From positions 1 through 31,061 of the forward strand of contig CAKQWG010000013.1 in the NCBI GenBank assembly GCA_934278005.1: 31,061 nucleotides of DNA. The letters are read 5' to 3'. Under the pieces are notes generated by a model. That model had not been told where the DNA came from. It made no database searches and saw only the letters and a program-made list of their open reading frames with translations. Source of the stretch: an uncultured Pirellulaceae bacterium. Its GTDB lineage: Bacteria > Planctomycetota > Planctomycetia > Pirellulales > Pirellulaceae. This document shows, piece after piece, positions 16,570-24,092 of the stretch. The translations under genes were made by a program, and so were the position numbers. How positions within the stretch are numbered: position 1 is the first letter of the stretch; each line of letters starts with the position of its first letter.

Positions 16570-17763
16570 TCAGCGCTGCGTCAGGCGTTTGGGCGCGTTG
16601 GGTGCGGCGACTTTATTCTGGGCCCCCTGAATCTCACCGCGCCGCTGTGCAGCGGGGTCGTGCACAGAGCGACCTCTGCCGCGACTAGAGCTCAAACGGA
16701 TGTGGCACTCCTGCCGCAGCCACTCTCCAGCCGCGTCATGGACAGCCAGTATCCGAGCGCTAATCAGCGCGCTGTCTTGCGGAGTGCTTGGGTTAACGGT
16801 TGGTGAGGCAGTCGACTGTGGTTCGGGATCGCGCATGCCGCGGACCCAGCCCTCGGCAAACGATGCGCCGCTGCCAGAGGTGTAGCTGCCGTACTGCAAC
16901 CGAGCTGCTGCAGCAATAGTGACGAGCAGTTCACGCAGCAGGGCAATTGTATTCTGTACGTCCGCCAGGGGCCCGTAGAAAATAAAAATGGTGCGGTGTC
17001 CGCGCGGCGACATATACCACTGCACCATCGGAAAAACTTCTTCGCATAAGTAGCTGGCAAGAGATTTTTCCCAGCCATAGGCGCGCCGGCCGTTGACCGC
17101 ACAGGACATGCGCGTGAAGGATATCGCATCGGCATTGTTGCCCTCTAAAATGTCGTCGCGCGTCAGGTCGTTCTCCAGCATGATGGATTGCATCATGCGC
17201 ACGGCGTTTCTCTTTTCAGCATCCGTACTGGCGGCATTGTTGGCGGTTCGGTCCAGGGCTTTGAGGCGCCGCAGCGCCTTATCGAACTCCTGCTGGGTTC
17301 GCTCCTGTTGCTGGCTGATCGCTCGTTTGGGAGCGCGCGCTGGCAGTGGATTGGTGTAACCGGTTTGAGGAGGGCGCCAGCTTTTGATAATCGTATAGGA
17401 CTGATCATCGGCCGGATTCCACGTATCGTAGAGCACCCGATCAATAACTGTCACCAAGTGTGAGGATCGGCGTTCGCCAGCGCGGATGTAGAGAATCACC
17501 ACACCATCGGGAAGTGCGGCTTTACCCAGAATGTCCTGGTCCTCGCTGTCAGCTGCCTGCCACCCTCGACTGAGCAGATATTCTGCTACGACGTCGATCG
17601 GGATACCATCGCGAGGGCTACAGGCGGCGCGCTGACCGAGCTCCGCGTAGACTTCGCGATAGGCTCGACCAGTGGCGATGGCAATCGCCCGGGTCACGCA
17701 GTCGCCCGTTGTTCCCACGTACCCGGAAACGGCTCTACCGCCGTCGTTCCAAATAAATTCCAT
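16570..17763 (-). CDS. Phage-type cysteine-peptidase-like domain fused to DUF2786
   Basis: This 397-residue protein has two recognisable parts. Residues 1-120 resemble small phage- and plasmid-borne proteins starting NDGG...GDCVxRAIAIATG: here NDGGRAVSGYVGTTGDCVTR, with C22, H102 in SSHLVTVID and D113/N116 in YDTWNP placed like a papain-type Cys-His-Asn/Asp set. Residues about 155-205 match DUF2786 (KALRRLKALDRTANNA ... MQSIMLENDLTRDD), followed at about 205-310 by the sort of domain that often accompanies it. The last 85 residues are low-complexity and basic. No signal peptide is visible. It follows the anti-sigma gene by 69 bases on the same strand and may be the third gene of that operon. 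Peptidase activity is inferred, and the function is unknown. Confidence 0.8.
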   Translation of the reverse strand: MEFIWNDGGRAVSGYVGTTGDCVTRAIAIATGRAYREVYAELGQRAACSPRDGIPIDVVAEYLLSRGWQAADSEDQDILGKAALPDGVVILYIRAGERRSSHLVTVIDRVLYDTWNPADDQSYTIIKSWRPPQTGYTNPLPARAPKRAISQQQERTQQEFDKALRRLKALDRTANNAASTDAEKRNAVRMMQSIMLENDLTRDDILEGNNADAISFTRMSCAVNGRRAYGWEKSLASYLCEEVFPMVQWYMSPRGHRTIFIFYGPLADVQNTIALLRELLVTIAAAARLQYGSYTSGSGASFAEGWVRGMRDPEPQSTASPTVNPSTPQDSALISARILAVHDAAGEWLRQECHIRLSSSRGRGRSVHDPAAQRRGEIQGAQNKVAAPNAPKRLTQR

Positions 17764-17832
17764 ATCGATACTGTTAACTTACTAACTAACTTCTTTTACT
17801 CAAATAAAAAAGGTGATTTCTCAGAGCCGCCT

Positions 17833-19188
17833 CTACGGGCCCGCACTGGGCTGTCCTGCACTGGGTTGTCCTGCACTGGGTTGTCCTGCACTGGGTTGTC
17901 CTGCACTGGGCTGTCCTGCACTGGGCTGTCCTGCACTGGGTGGTGGCTGGCGCAAGCGTTCACGCGCCACTTCCTCGGGCAGAAATTCGAGTGCATTTTG
18001 CCGGCCTTCGTCCAGCTGGGAGAATTTTTGCATGAGATCGACGCTACCATTGGCGATTCGCTCGGGATTACCCGCCAGCATGGGCGCTATCCACAATCCC
18101 AGATGGTAGCGTCGCGCGGATTCGTCGTGGATATCGCTCAACCGCTCGGCAAGTTTCGCCGCACCGGGCTGCTGCAATAATTCCTGGACGTCTTGCGAAG
18201 AAACGATTGAGTTATCCACGTCCACCCATAGTAACTCTTCGACGATCTTTTGTGCATCGTAGTTGTAGTAAAACATTTGCTCGGAGCTATCTTGTTTCTG
18301 GATGATGGCTTCCAGCCATTGTCGAAGTACCATACGGTCTTGGGGCGTCGGCACATAGTTGAGCGCCATTAGCACGGCCACCCGGGCGCGGATGGCGTCG
18401 ATGCGTTTTTCTAGCGTCATATCCTGCAGCATCGCACGCGGCTTTGTTCCCCAGCGTTCGAGTATCGAGTTGTATGCGCGGATAACTTGTAGAAGGCTTT
18501 CAGTAGCTGCCGGGTCAGCGTAGATTTCTTCTGCGACAGCTCGCATCACTCGCTGATTCTGCTCGCTCAACCGATCATACTCGGCCAGATTGCTCACAAG
18601 GCGGCCACGACTGTCCTCCTTGAGCTGCTCGACCCAGTGCTGGCGATCGGCGATGGTGTGAGGTACGTGGCCATCGCCAATCAGGCCGCGATCGGACTGG
18701 CTATCGGCGGCAGTCGTCAAATCTGGCAGTTTCGCCAGCGCATGTAGGAATTCGACAGAGTCAACATTTTTCAGCGCTGGTAGGTCGACGATGCTGGGCA
18801 GATTCGCCAAAATTGTCCGCGTGCGGTAGCTGGTCAGTGCGCGAGAGCTGGCGGCGCCGGCGACTAAGAAGCTAGCTGCTGCTAGGCCCAAGACCAACCA
18901 TCGATATTGCGACAGCCAAGCCGTCCAGCTTCGCGGCGATTGCATTAGGTTGAGCGTCACCATTTCGATAGTGGTCTGGGTCAAGTCGTGGCGCGGTGAC
19001 GGGCTGGGCAATTCGCTCAGCAGATCCCAGCTGGTCTGCAGTTCTGTCAGACGCCGTTGGAGCTCGGCATCGGTCCGCAAGCGTTGCTCGAAGCTCAGGT
19101 TCTCCTGCGTCGATAACTCACCGTCGAGATAGGCAACCAGTGCTTCGTCGTCGACAGGGGCAGGCTGGACGGAGGGTGGTTTGGTCAT
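17833..19188 (-). CDS. Membrane anti-sigma-factor-like protein with PSAG repeat tail
   Basis: The 451-residue protein overlaps the sigma gene by four bases (ATGA), the typical arrangement of sigma/anti-sigma pairs. Residues about 14-60 (DDEALVAYLDGELSTQEN, then FEQRLRTDAELQRRL) resemble the N-terminal helices of anti-sigma factors but lack the zinc-binding HxxxCxxC motif. One membrane segment lies at about 97-115 (WLVLGLAAASFLVAGAA). The following roughly 300 residues would be periplasmic and look alpha-helical, with no domain I recognise. Residues 417-451 are seven PSAG units, mostly as QPSAG, encoded by a 15-bp tandem repeat. It probably sequesters the adjacent sigma factor at the membrane; this rests on context and the N-terminal resemblance. 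Confidence 0.8.
   Translation of the reverse strand: MTKPPSVQPAPVDDEALVAYLDGELSTQENLSFEQRLRTDAELQRRLTELQTSWDLLSELPSPSPRHDLTQTTIEMVTLNLMQSPRSWTAWLSQYRWLVLGLAAASFLVAGAASSRALTSYRTRTILANLPSIVDLPALKNVDSVEFLHALAKLPDLTTAADSQSDRGLIGDGHVPHTIADRQHWVEQLKEDSRGRLVSNLAEYDRLSEQNQRVMRAVAEEIYADPAATESLLQVIRAYNSILERWGTKPRAMLQDMTLEKRIDAIRARVAVLMALNYVPTPQDRMVLRQWLEAIIQKQDSSEQMFYYNYDAQKIVEELLWVDVDNSIVSSQDVQELLQQPGAAKLAERLSDIHDESARRYHLGLWIAPMLAGNPERIANGSVDLMQKFSQLDEGRQNALEFLPEEVARERLRQPPPSAGQPSAGQPSAGQPSAGQPSAGQPSAGQPSAGP
17844..17940. repeat. 15-bp tandem repeat (minisatellite) in the anti-sigma gene
   Basis: Six complete copies of CACTGGGYTGTCCTG plus a seven-base partial copy run without interruption. The only variable base is unit position 8, reading C, T, T, T, C, C from left to right. 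On the coding strand this is the third base of the Gln codon (CAG or CAA), so every unit encodes the same QPSAG peptide. Because 15 is a multiple of three, changes in copy number keep the frame. Confidence 0.95.
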
Positions 19189-19868
19189 TGGGGTGCTCTC
19201 GCTGGCGGCTTGCCGGAGGGAACATTGCCAGGAGGGAGAACCCCCTTATCAATGTAGGGCTGGAGCAACGTCTTGAGATTTACTCGTGCACGGCTAAGGA
19301 GCGACTTGACGGCTTGTACACTTAGGCCCATCGTCTCGGCTATTTCCTGGTAGCTCAGCCTCTCAAAGTTACACAACAACAAAGCCATGCGCTGACGCTC
19401 GCCCAACGCCTCTACTGCAGTTCGCACAATATCCGCTCGTTCGGCCGTGTCAAGTTTTCTCAACGGCATGGCTGCGGAAGTGGCGATGGCCATCTGCTCG
19501 AGCGACAGGGCGGCTGATGATTCAGTTGTTCCGGTGGTGACTTGGAATTCCTTGCGTCGGCGGCGATCGCGGAGCGCATTGCTTGCCACATTGTTGGCGA
19601 TACGGAAAACCCAAGTCGTAAACTTGGCGGTGGGCTGGTAGCTCTTGCGCGCACGCCACACGCGTAGGAAGACTTCCTGCACCAGATCCTCAGCGACGAC
19701 CTCCGTCCCCACCGAATGGTGTAGCACCCGCAGCAAACGCCCCTGATAGGCCTCGATCAACTGCTCGAAGGCTAGCGCATCACCTTGCTGAACACGCAAC
19801 ATAAGCTGGACGTCCGGATCGATTTGTGCCGATGCCTCCCCCAATTCTCGATGACTGCTGGTGCTCAA
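19185..19868 (-). CDS. ECF-type RNA polymerase sigma factor
   Basis: This 227-residue sigma-70-family factor has region 2 at about 26-105 (EDLVQEVFLRVWRARKSY, FTTWVFRIANNVASNALRDR) and region 4 at about 150-203 (LGERQRMALLLCNFERLSYQ, EIAETMGLSVQAVKSLLSRA). Region 3 is absent, as expected for an ECF sigma factor that redirects RNA polymerase to a special regulon. The likely start is TTG at 19866-19868, five bases after AAGGGA. The gene precedes and overlaps the anti-sigma-like gene, so the pair is probably co-transcribed and autoregulated. A Pro-rich tail (VLPPGNVPSGKPPARAPQ) ends the protein. Its signal and targets cannot be read from the sequence. Confidence 0.93.
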   Translation of the reverse strand: MSTSSHRELGEASAQIDPDVQLMLRVQQGDALAFEQLIEAYQGRLLRVLHHSVGTEVVAEDLVQEVFLRVWRARKSYQPTAKFTTWVFRIANNVASNALRDRRRRKEFQVTTGTTESSAALSLEQMAIATSAAMPLRKLDTAERADIVRTAVEALGERQRMALLLCNFERLSYQEIAETMGLSVQAVKSLLSRARVNLKTLLQPYIDKGVLPPGNVPSGKPPARAPQ

Positions 19869-19935
19869 TCGATTCCCTTAAAATCCCGTAGAGTTGCCAG
19901 GTAAGTCGCTAGCAGAGTCGCCAGCCGAGCCAAAA

Positions 19936-19941
19936 ATTATA
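19936..19941 (-). promoter_or_regulatory. Possible -10 box for the sigma/anti-sigma operon
   Basis: On the minus strand a perfect TATAAT lies about 68 bases before the sigma-factor start. No -35 match is present at the proper distance. That would suit a weak or activator-dependent promoter, but chance cannot be excluded. Confidence 0.3.
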
Positions 19942-20015
19942 GTTGCTCGACCGCTTCACCGCTCGAGAGTTGGAAGGCTGCGCATTATATGTAGCCAGTC
20001 TAAGTCTATGTCGCT

Positions 20016-20052
20016 AGCAGCCGATAATCCAGCCGGCGCGTCAACGGCTGCT
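20016..20052. promoter_or_regulatory. Inverted repeat overlapping a promoter, operator candidate
   Basis: AGCAGCCG (20016-20023) and CGGCTGCT (20045-20052) are perfect inverted arms 21 bases apart. The right arm covers the -35 position of the extended -10 promoter at 20069-20077. In the 305-base divergent region 19869-20173 this, the two promoter signals, and a small GGCT...AGCC inverted repeat near 19977-19996 are all I can see. Confidence 0.4.
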
Positions 20053-20068
20053 CACATCTAACCCACAA

Positions 20069-20077
20069 TGCTATAAT
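20069..20077 (+). promoter_or_regulatory. Extended -10 promoter of the FHA/sigma-54 activator gene
   Basis: TGCTATAAT matches the extended -10 consensus TGnTATAAT exactly. The -35 region is poor, which such promoters tolerate. Transcription would begin near 20084, leaving a leader of about 90 bases before the ATG at 20174. Confidence 0.55.
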
Positions 20078-20173
20078 AGGTTCCTCAATTAGTGAGACTC
20101 GTCTCCAGTAAATGGATCCCATCCGCCTGGCACAGCGCTTAAATACGCTGAGATTTAAAATTATTGCACACGC

Positions 20174-21988
20174 ATGAAAGCACTTGCAACCGTCGTTCGA
20201 GGTTCGGCAACGGAGAAATCGTACGACCTGGAGGCTTCGCAGCCGATACGTATTGGCCGTGGAAATGGCTGCCAGATTTGCTTAACAGATCCGCTCAGCT
20301 CGCGTACCCACGCAATCATCAGCTTCGAGGATGGTTGCTGGATCGCCTCCGATGCGGATAGCCGCAACGGGACTTTGGTCAATGACAAAAAGATCAGCCA
20401 AGTCCGTTTATTCTGCGGAGATCGCATTCGCATCGGATCCACGGAACTGCTATTTGAACTGCCCAGCGCCCAAATCGACACTGACGCCGGCAGCCAGACC
20501 CTGTTGTTGGAGTCGCAGGTCTCGTGCGAAGCGAGCGGGATCGGAGCGGTTAGCCAGCTGTTTAACAAACAGCGCGAACAGGACATGGTCGATCTATACC
20601 AGCTGAGCCTGTGCTTGATTCGCTGCAATTCACCTGATGAGGTCGCCAACGTGGGCCTCGACATCCTGCGCGTCAGGACGCAAGCCACAGCCGTCGGTTT
20701 TTTGTGGACTGACGACCAGCATGAACTCAAGCCCCAGCGCATCCTGCCGCCGGAGTTAGCCGACCGTCTGCGACTAAATCGTAAGCTCACCGAGCGCGTG
20801 AGCCAGGAGGGTCGCGCCATCTGGATCAAAAATGACATTTCAACTGGCAGTCGAGAGAAGGTTTTCGCGGATGCTATCTGTGTGCCTCTGATGAACGACA
20901 CTGAAGTCATGGGCGCTATCCATTTGTATCGTGAGCGGAAGCAGTTTGAGCAGGCGCACTTCGACTTTGCTATCTCGGCAGGAAACATGCTGGCCGTTGC
21001 TCTAGCAAGCAGTCGTGCGCAGGCGAGTTTGTCTGCGGACCACAAGCGGTTGGTCCAGCGGTCGGGCGACTTCTCAGAATTGATCGGCACTTGTCCGCCG
21101 ATGATGAAGCTTAAGGATCGCATTAGCCGCGTGGCCAAAGCCAATGGCTGTGCACTGGTGCGTGGTGAAAGCGGCGTCGGAAAGGAGTTAGTCTCACGGG
21201 CTATCCACCGCTTGAGCCCGCGCAAGGATCGGCCGTTATTGTGCGTCAACTGCGCGGCCATCCCCGCCGAACTGATGGAGAGTCAGCTGTTTGGCCACAA
21301 GAAGGGCTCATTCACCGGCGCGGATAAAGATCATGCCGGCTGGTTTCAACAGGCCCACACCGGCACACTGTTCTTGGATGAAGTCGGCGAACTGACCTTG
21401 GATGGCCAAGCCAAATTGCTGCGCATTCTAGAGGGTCATCCATTCATGCCGGTCGGCGACAGCAAGGAGATTAGGGTCGATGTGCGGCTGATCGCTGCCA
21501 CCAACCGCGACTTGCGTGAATACGTGCGTGAGAAGAAGTTCCGCGAGGATCTGTATTACCGGCTGAGCGTATTCGAACTGGACGTACCGCCGCTGCGCGA
21601 GCGCGGGGCGGATCTGGAAGTGCTACTGGAACACTTTCTCAAGCATTTCCTGGCTCAGCATGGGCGGCCAAATTTACGCTTGTCCCCCGCGGCGCGGAAG
21701 AAGATCTTAGAGTACAATTGGCCTGGCAATATTAGACAGTTGCGAAACGTGGTCGATAGCGCGGTCGTGCTGGCCTCGGGCAACACGATTGAGCCGAGCG
21801 ACCTATCGCTGCATGACGTGGGTTCCGAGCGGACTGAAAGTCTGCGCTTGGATGTTTGGGAAGAACGTCTGATCCGTGAGGCTCTGCAGCGAACTGATAA
21901 TAATGTGGTCGAGGCCACAAAGTTACTGGGGGTCAGTCGAGCTACGCTCTACCGTAAGTTGGAGCAGTATTCGATCGACCGATCGTAG
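20174..21988 (+). CDS. FHA-GAF-AAA+ sigma-54-dependent transcriptional activator
   Basis: This 604-residue regulator activates sigma-54 RNA polymerase using ATP. Residues 1-97 are an FHA phosphothreonine-binding domain (IGRGNGCQICLTDPLSSRTH, DSRNGTLVND). Residues about 140-285 are GAF-like. The AAA+ domain spans about 300-530, with Walker A GESGVGKE at 331-338, the sigma-54 contact loop GSFTGA at 378-383 (the common form is GAFTGA), Walker B TLFLDEVGE at about 398-406 and arginine finger region FREDLYYRL. A Fis-type helix-turn-helix closes the protein (NNVVEATKLLGVSRATLYRK). FHA input suggests control by a Ser/Thr protein kinase, which is abundant in planctomycetes; none is encoded here. It is divergent from the ECF sigma operon. 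Confidence 0.95.
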   Translation: MKALATVVRGSATEKSYDLEASQPIRIGRGNGCQICLTDPLSSRTHAIISFEDGCWIASDADSRNGTLVNDKKISQVRLFCGDRIRIGSTELLFELPSAQIDTDAGSQTLLLESQVSCEASGIGAVSQLFNKQREQDMVDLYQLSLCLIRCNSPDEVANVGLDILRVRTQATAVGFLWTDDQHELKPQRILPPELADRLRLNRKLTERVSQEGRAIWIKNDISTGSREKVFADAICVPLMNDTEVMGAIHLYRERKQFEQAHFDFAISAGNMLAVALASSRAQASLSADHKRLVQRSGDFSELIGTCPPMMKLKDRISRVAKANGCALVRGESGVGKELVSRAIHRLSPRKDRPLLCVNCAAIPAELMESQLFGHKKGSFTGADKDHAGWFQQAHTGTLFLDEVGELTLDGQAKLLRILEGHPFMPVGDSKEIRVDVRLIAATNRDLREYVREKKFREDLYYRLSVFELDVPPLRERGADLEVLLEHFLKHFLAQHGRPNLRLSPAARKKILEYNWPGNIRQLRNVVDSAVVLASGNTIEPSDLSLHDVGSERTESLRLDVWEERLIREALQRTDNNVVEATKLLGVSRATLYRKLEQYSIDRS

Positions 21989-22035
21989 GGCGAAACCATC
22001 CTGCCGAACCATTCTCTCTTGAAAGTTAGCTAGAC

Positions 22036-22899
22036 ATGTCACGCGCAATACCGAATCGACGTTGCTTCCTATCGGCCGCTGGTCTTTCGATGGCCACCGT
22101 TTCCAGTTTCAATTCAAGTCGCGCATGGGGCACGCCTAATATATTCGCACCGCGACTGCAGCTGGGCATTCAGTTGTATTCGCTGCGCGAGTTCCCGGTG
22201 GATCAAGCTCTCGAGCAGGCCGCCAAGATTGGTTTTAAGCAAGTTGAATTCTACAGCGGCATGTTGCCCGTCGACTCGTCGGCAGAGACTATCAGCAGGA
22301 CTCGCAAGCGTGTCAACGATTTGGGCATGACCATCTCGTCCCACGGCGTGAATCATATCGGAGCCGACCGCAAGGCCAACGAGAACTTGTTCGAATTCGC
22401 TAAGGCGTTGGGTATCAAGTCCATTACGATCGATCCAGATCCCGACTCCTTTGACCAGCTCGACGAATTGGTCAAAGCGTTCGATATGCGTGTAGCTATT
22501 CACAACCACGGACCGAACCATCGCTACAACAAGGTGGTAGACGTGTTACGTGCGATTGAGAAGCACGATCAGCGGATTGGCGCTTGTGCGGATCTGGGAC
22601 ACTACATTCGCTCCGGTGAACCACCGACCGAAGTCATCCGCCTGCTCAAAGGACGACTGTATGGGATTCACCTGAAAGATTTCGCTACGATGGAAGACAA
22701 AGCTCAGGGGGTCATTCTGGGGCGCGGCCACCTGAACGTGGACGCGGTCATGGACGCTTTGGTAGCCGTGGATTTCCCTGCCGACGGCGCGTTGTCACTT
22801 GAGTACGAAGAGAACCCCAAGGATCCAGTCGCGGACATCCAAGCTTGTTTCGATATCGCTGAAGCATCGCTTGAGCGTGTGAACAAAGCCGCTAGCTAA
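22036..22899 (+). CDS. Tat-exported sugar phosphate isomerase/epimerase-like TIM barrel
   Basis: The 287-residue product begins MSRAIPNRRCFLSAAGLSMA, a twin-arginine signal, then a xylose-isomerase-like/AP-endonuclease-2 TIM barrel. Visible landmarks are LGIQLYSLREFPVDQAL, FKQVEFYSG, ISSHGVNHIGAD, VAIHNHGPNHRY, GACADLGHYIRSGE, YGIHLKDF and LSLEYEENP; the Glu, His and Asp residues among them are the usual divalent-metal ligands. The family covers epimerases, isomerases and inosose-processing enzymes, so the substrate cannot be told. Exported members are common in planctomycetes and are thought to act on sugars outside the cytoplasm. It follows the sigma-54 activator by 47 bases; folD begins 31 bases after it. 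Confidence 0.88.
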   Translation: MSRAIPNRRCFLSAAGLSMATVSSFNSSRAWGTPNIFAPRLQLGIQLYSLREFPVDQALEQAAKIGFKQVEFYSGMLPVDSSAETISRTRKRVNDLGMTISSHGVNHIGADRKANENLFEFAKALGIKSITIDPDPDSFDQLDELVKAFDMRVAIHNHGPNHRYNKVVDVLRAIEKHDQRIGACADLGHYIRSGEPPTEVIRLLKGRLYGIHLKDFATMEDKAQGVILGRGHLNVDAVMDALVAVDFPADGALSLEYEENPKDPVADIQACFDIAEASLERVNKAAS

Positions 22900-22930
22900 G
22901 CCGCGATTCAAACCAGGAAGGTAGCACCCA

Positions 22931-23812
22931 ATGACTGCGCAAATTTTGGACGGGAAAGACACCGCGCGCCTGCTGCGTGAAGAGCTTGCGAGCGAAGTAG
23001 AGCAGTGGCGGGGCCGTGGTGGTGTACAGCCCACATTGGCCGCTGTGCTCGTCGGCGACGATCCCGCCAGCCAAGTCTACGTCCGCAATAAGGAGCGGGC
23101 TTGCAGCCAGGTCGGCATGGCAAGTCGGCTATTGCGGCGGCCCGCTTCGACCACGACACAGGAGCTGCTCGCATTGCTGGATTCGCTTAACCAGGATCCC
23201 CACGTCAATGGGATTTTGGTGCAGCTCCCGCTACCCGCTAGTATCGATACGCAGCGGGTGCTCGATGCGGTGCATCCGAGTAAGGACGTCGATGCTTTCT
23301 GCCCAGAGAACGTAGGCTTGCTCGTGCAGGGGCGTCCTCGGTTCCTACCTTGCACGCCCCATGGAGTCGTGACGCTGTTGGCCCGCTACAACATCGCCTT
23401 GGCCGGCCAGCACGTAGTGGTTGTCGGCCGCAGCGACATAGTGGGCAAGCCACTGGCGAACATGCTGGTGCAGCGCGATGTCGGATTCGGACCCCAGTTC
23501 GCCAATGCCACGGTAACCATCTGCCATTCGCAGAGTAAAAATTTGGCGGATATAACCCGCTCTGCTGATGTGCTGGTCGCCGCCGTCGGTCGCGCGGGCT
23601 TGATAACCGCGTCAATGGTCAAACCCGGCGCGGTGGTCATTGATGTAGGTATCAATCGTGTCGAGGACCGGCTGGTGGGCGATGTGGAGTTTGAGTCGGT
23701 GAGTCAAGTCGCGAGCTTCATTACGCCTGTGCCGGGCGGCGTTGGCCCGCTGACCATCGCCATGTTGTTGCGCAATAACTTCGAGGCCTGCAAACAACAG
23801 CACGCAAGCTGA
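22931..23812 (+). CDS. folD: Bifunctional methylenetetrahydrofolate dehydrogenase/cyclohydrolase
   Basis: FolD interconverts 5,10-methylene-, 5,10-methenyl- and 10-formyl-tetrahydrofolate, supplying one-carbon units for purines and formyl-Met. The 293-residue length is typical. The start is supported by AGGAAGG (22915-22921) nine bases before ATG. Conserved parts are [18 protein letters not shown], with catalytic K54; [31 protein letters not shown]; the Rossmann segment [17 protein letters not shown]; and the C-terminal [19 protein letters not shown] short insertion ([13 protein letters not shown]) lies after the Rossmann helix. No folate gene is nearby, and the link with the preceding isomerase gene is positional only. 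Confidence 0.97.
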   Translation: MTAQILDGKDTARLLREELASEVEQWRGRGGVQPTLAAVLVGDDPASQVYVRNKERACSQVGMASRLLRRPASTTTQELLALLDSLNQDPHVNGILVQLPLPASIDTQRVLDAVHPSKDVDAFCPENVGLLVQGRPRFLPCTPHGVVTLLARYNIALAGQHVVVVGRSDIVGKPLANMLVQRDVGFGPQFANATVTICHSQSKNLADITRSADVLVAAVGRAGLITASMVKPGAVVIDVGINRVEDRLVGDVEFESVSQVASFITPVPGGVGPLTIAMLLRNNFEACKQQHAS

Positions 23813-23877
23813 GCCGAGGTTTTCCCATCGGACGTGTCCTGCCAACACATCAACCATCCTGGCTTTTGCCCATGCAT

Positions 23878-23907
23878 TATCAGCCGTTTTGCCTATCAGC
23901 CGTTTTG
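23878..23907. repeat. 14-bp direct repeat upstream of floA
   Basis: TATCAGCCGTTTTG occurs at 23878-23891 and 23894-23907, two bases apart. It lies about 85-110 bases upstream of the floA promoter candidate. It may be a simple duplication or a paired protein-binding site. Confidence 0.45.
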
Positions 23908-23989
23908 GCGTTAGCCACGGTTGCCCGCTGTACACCTGCCTCGTCGGCGCAGCGCCTGGGCGTGCCTTGTATCACCAGGAATGGGTAAA

Positions 23990-23998
23990 TGGTACAAT
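23990..23998 (+). promoter_or_regulatory. Extended -10 promoter candidate for floA
   Basis: TGGTACAAT fits the extended -10 pattern TGnTATAAT with one change. TTGTAT at 23967-23972 is 20 bases upstream, too far for a normal -35. Transcription from about 24005 would rule out in-frame starts at 23889 and 23997 and leaves the ATG at 24093 as the first usable one. Confidence 0.45.
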
Positions 23999-24092
23999 GC
24001 TTCTAATCGCAGCCACTGGCATTGTTTGGCTGGCGATACCTTCCGCCAAAAGTTCGATCACACCCTCTAGCTTTCCCAATGAGTACACAAGC

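Noticed and set aside
17844..17940. CRISPR array
   Set aside because: The repeats are directly contiguous with no spacers and lie in a coding frame.
17813..18180. Plus-strand frames reading the 15-bp repeat as ALGCP or CTGLS repeats
   Set aside because: The period is a multiple of three and the unit lacks stops, so all frames stay open; only the minus strand gives a complete gene coupled to the sigma factor.
20127..20143. Possible sigma-54 promoter (TGGCAC-N5-TTAAA) before the sigma-54 activator gene
   Set aside because: The -24 half is good, but the nearly invariant GC of the -12 element is replaced by AA, so it would not be expected to work; the extended -10 promoter upstream is a better explanation.
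20161..21261. A 366-codon open frame antisense to the sigma-54 activator
   Set aside because: Its composition is that of a shadow frame, and the plus-strand protein has unambiguous FHA, GAF and AAA+ motifs throughout.
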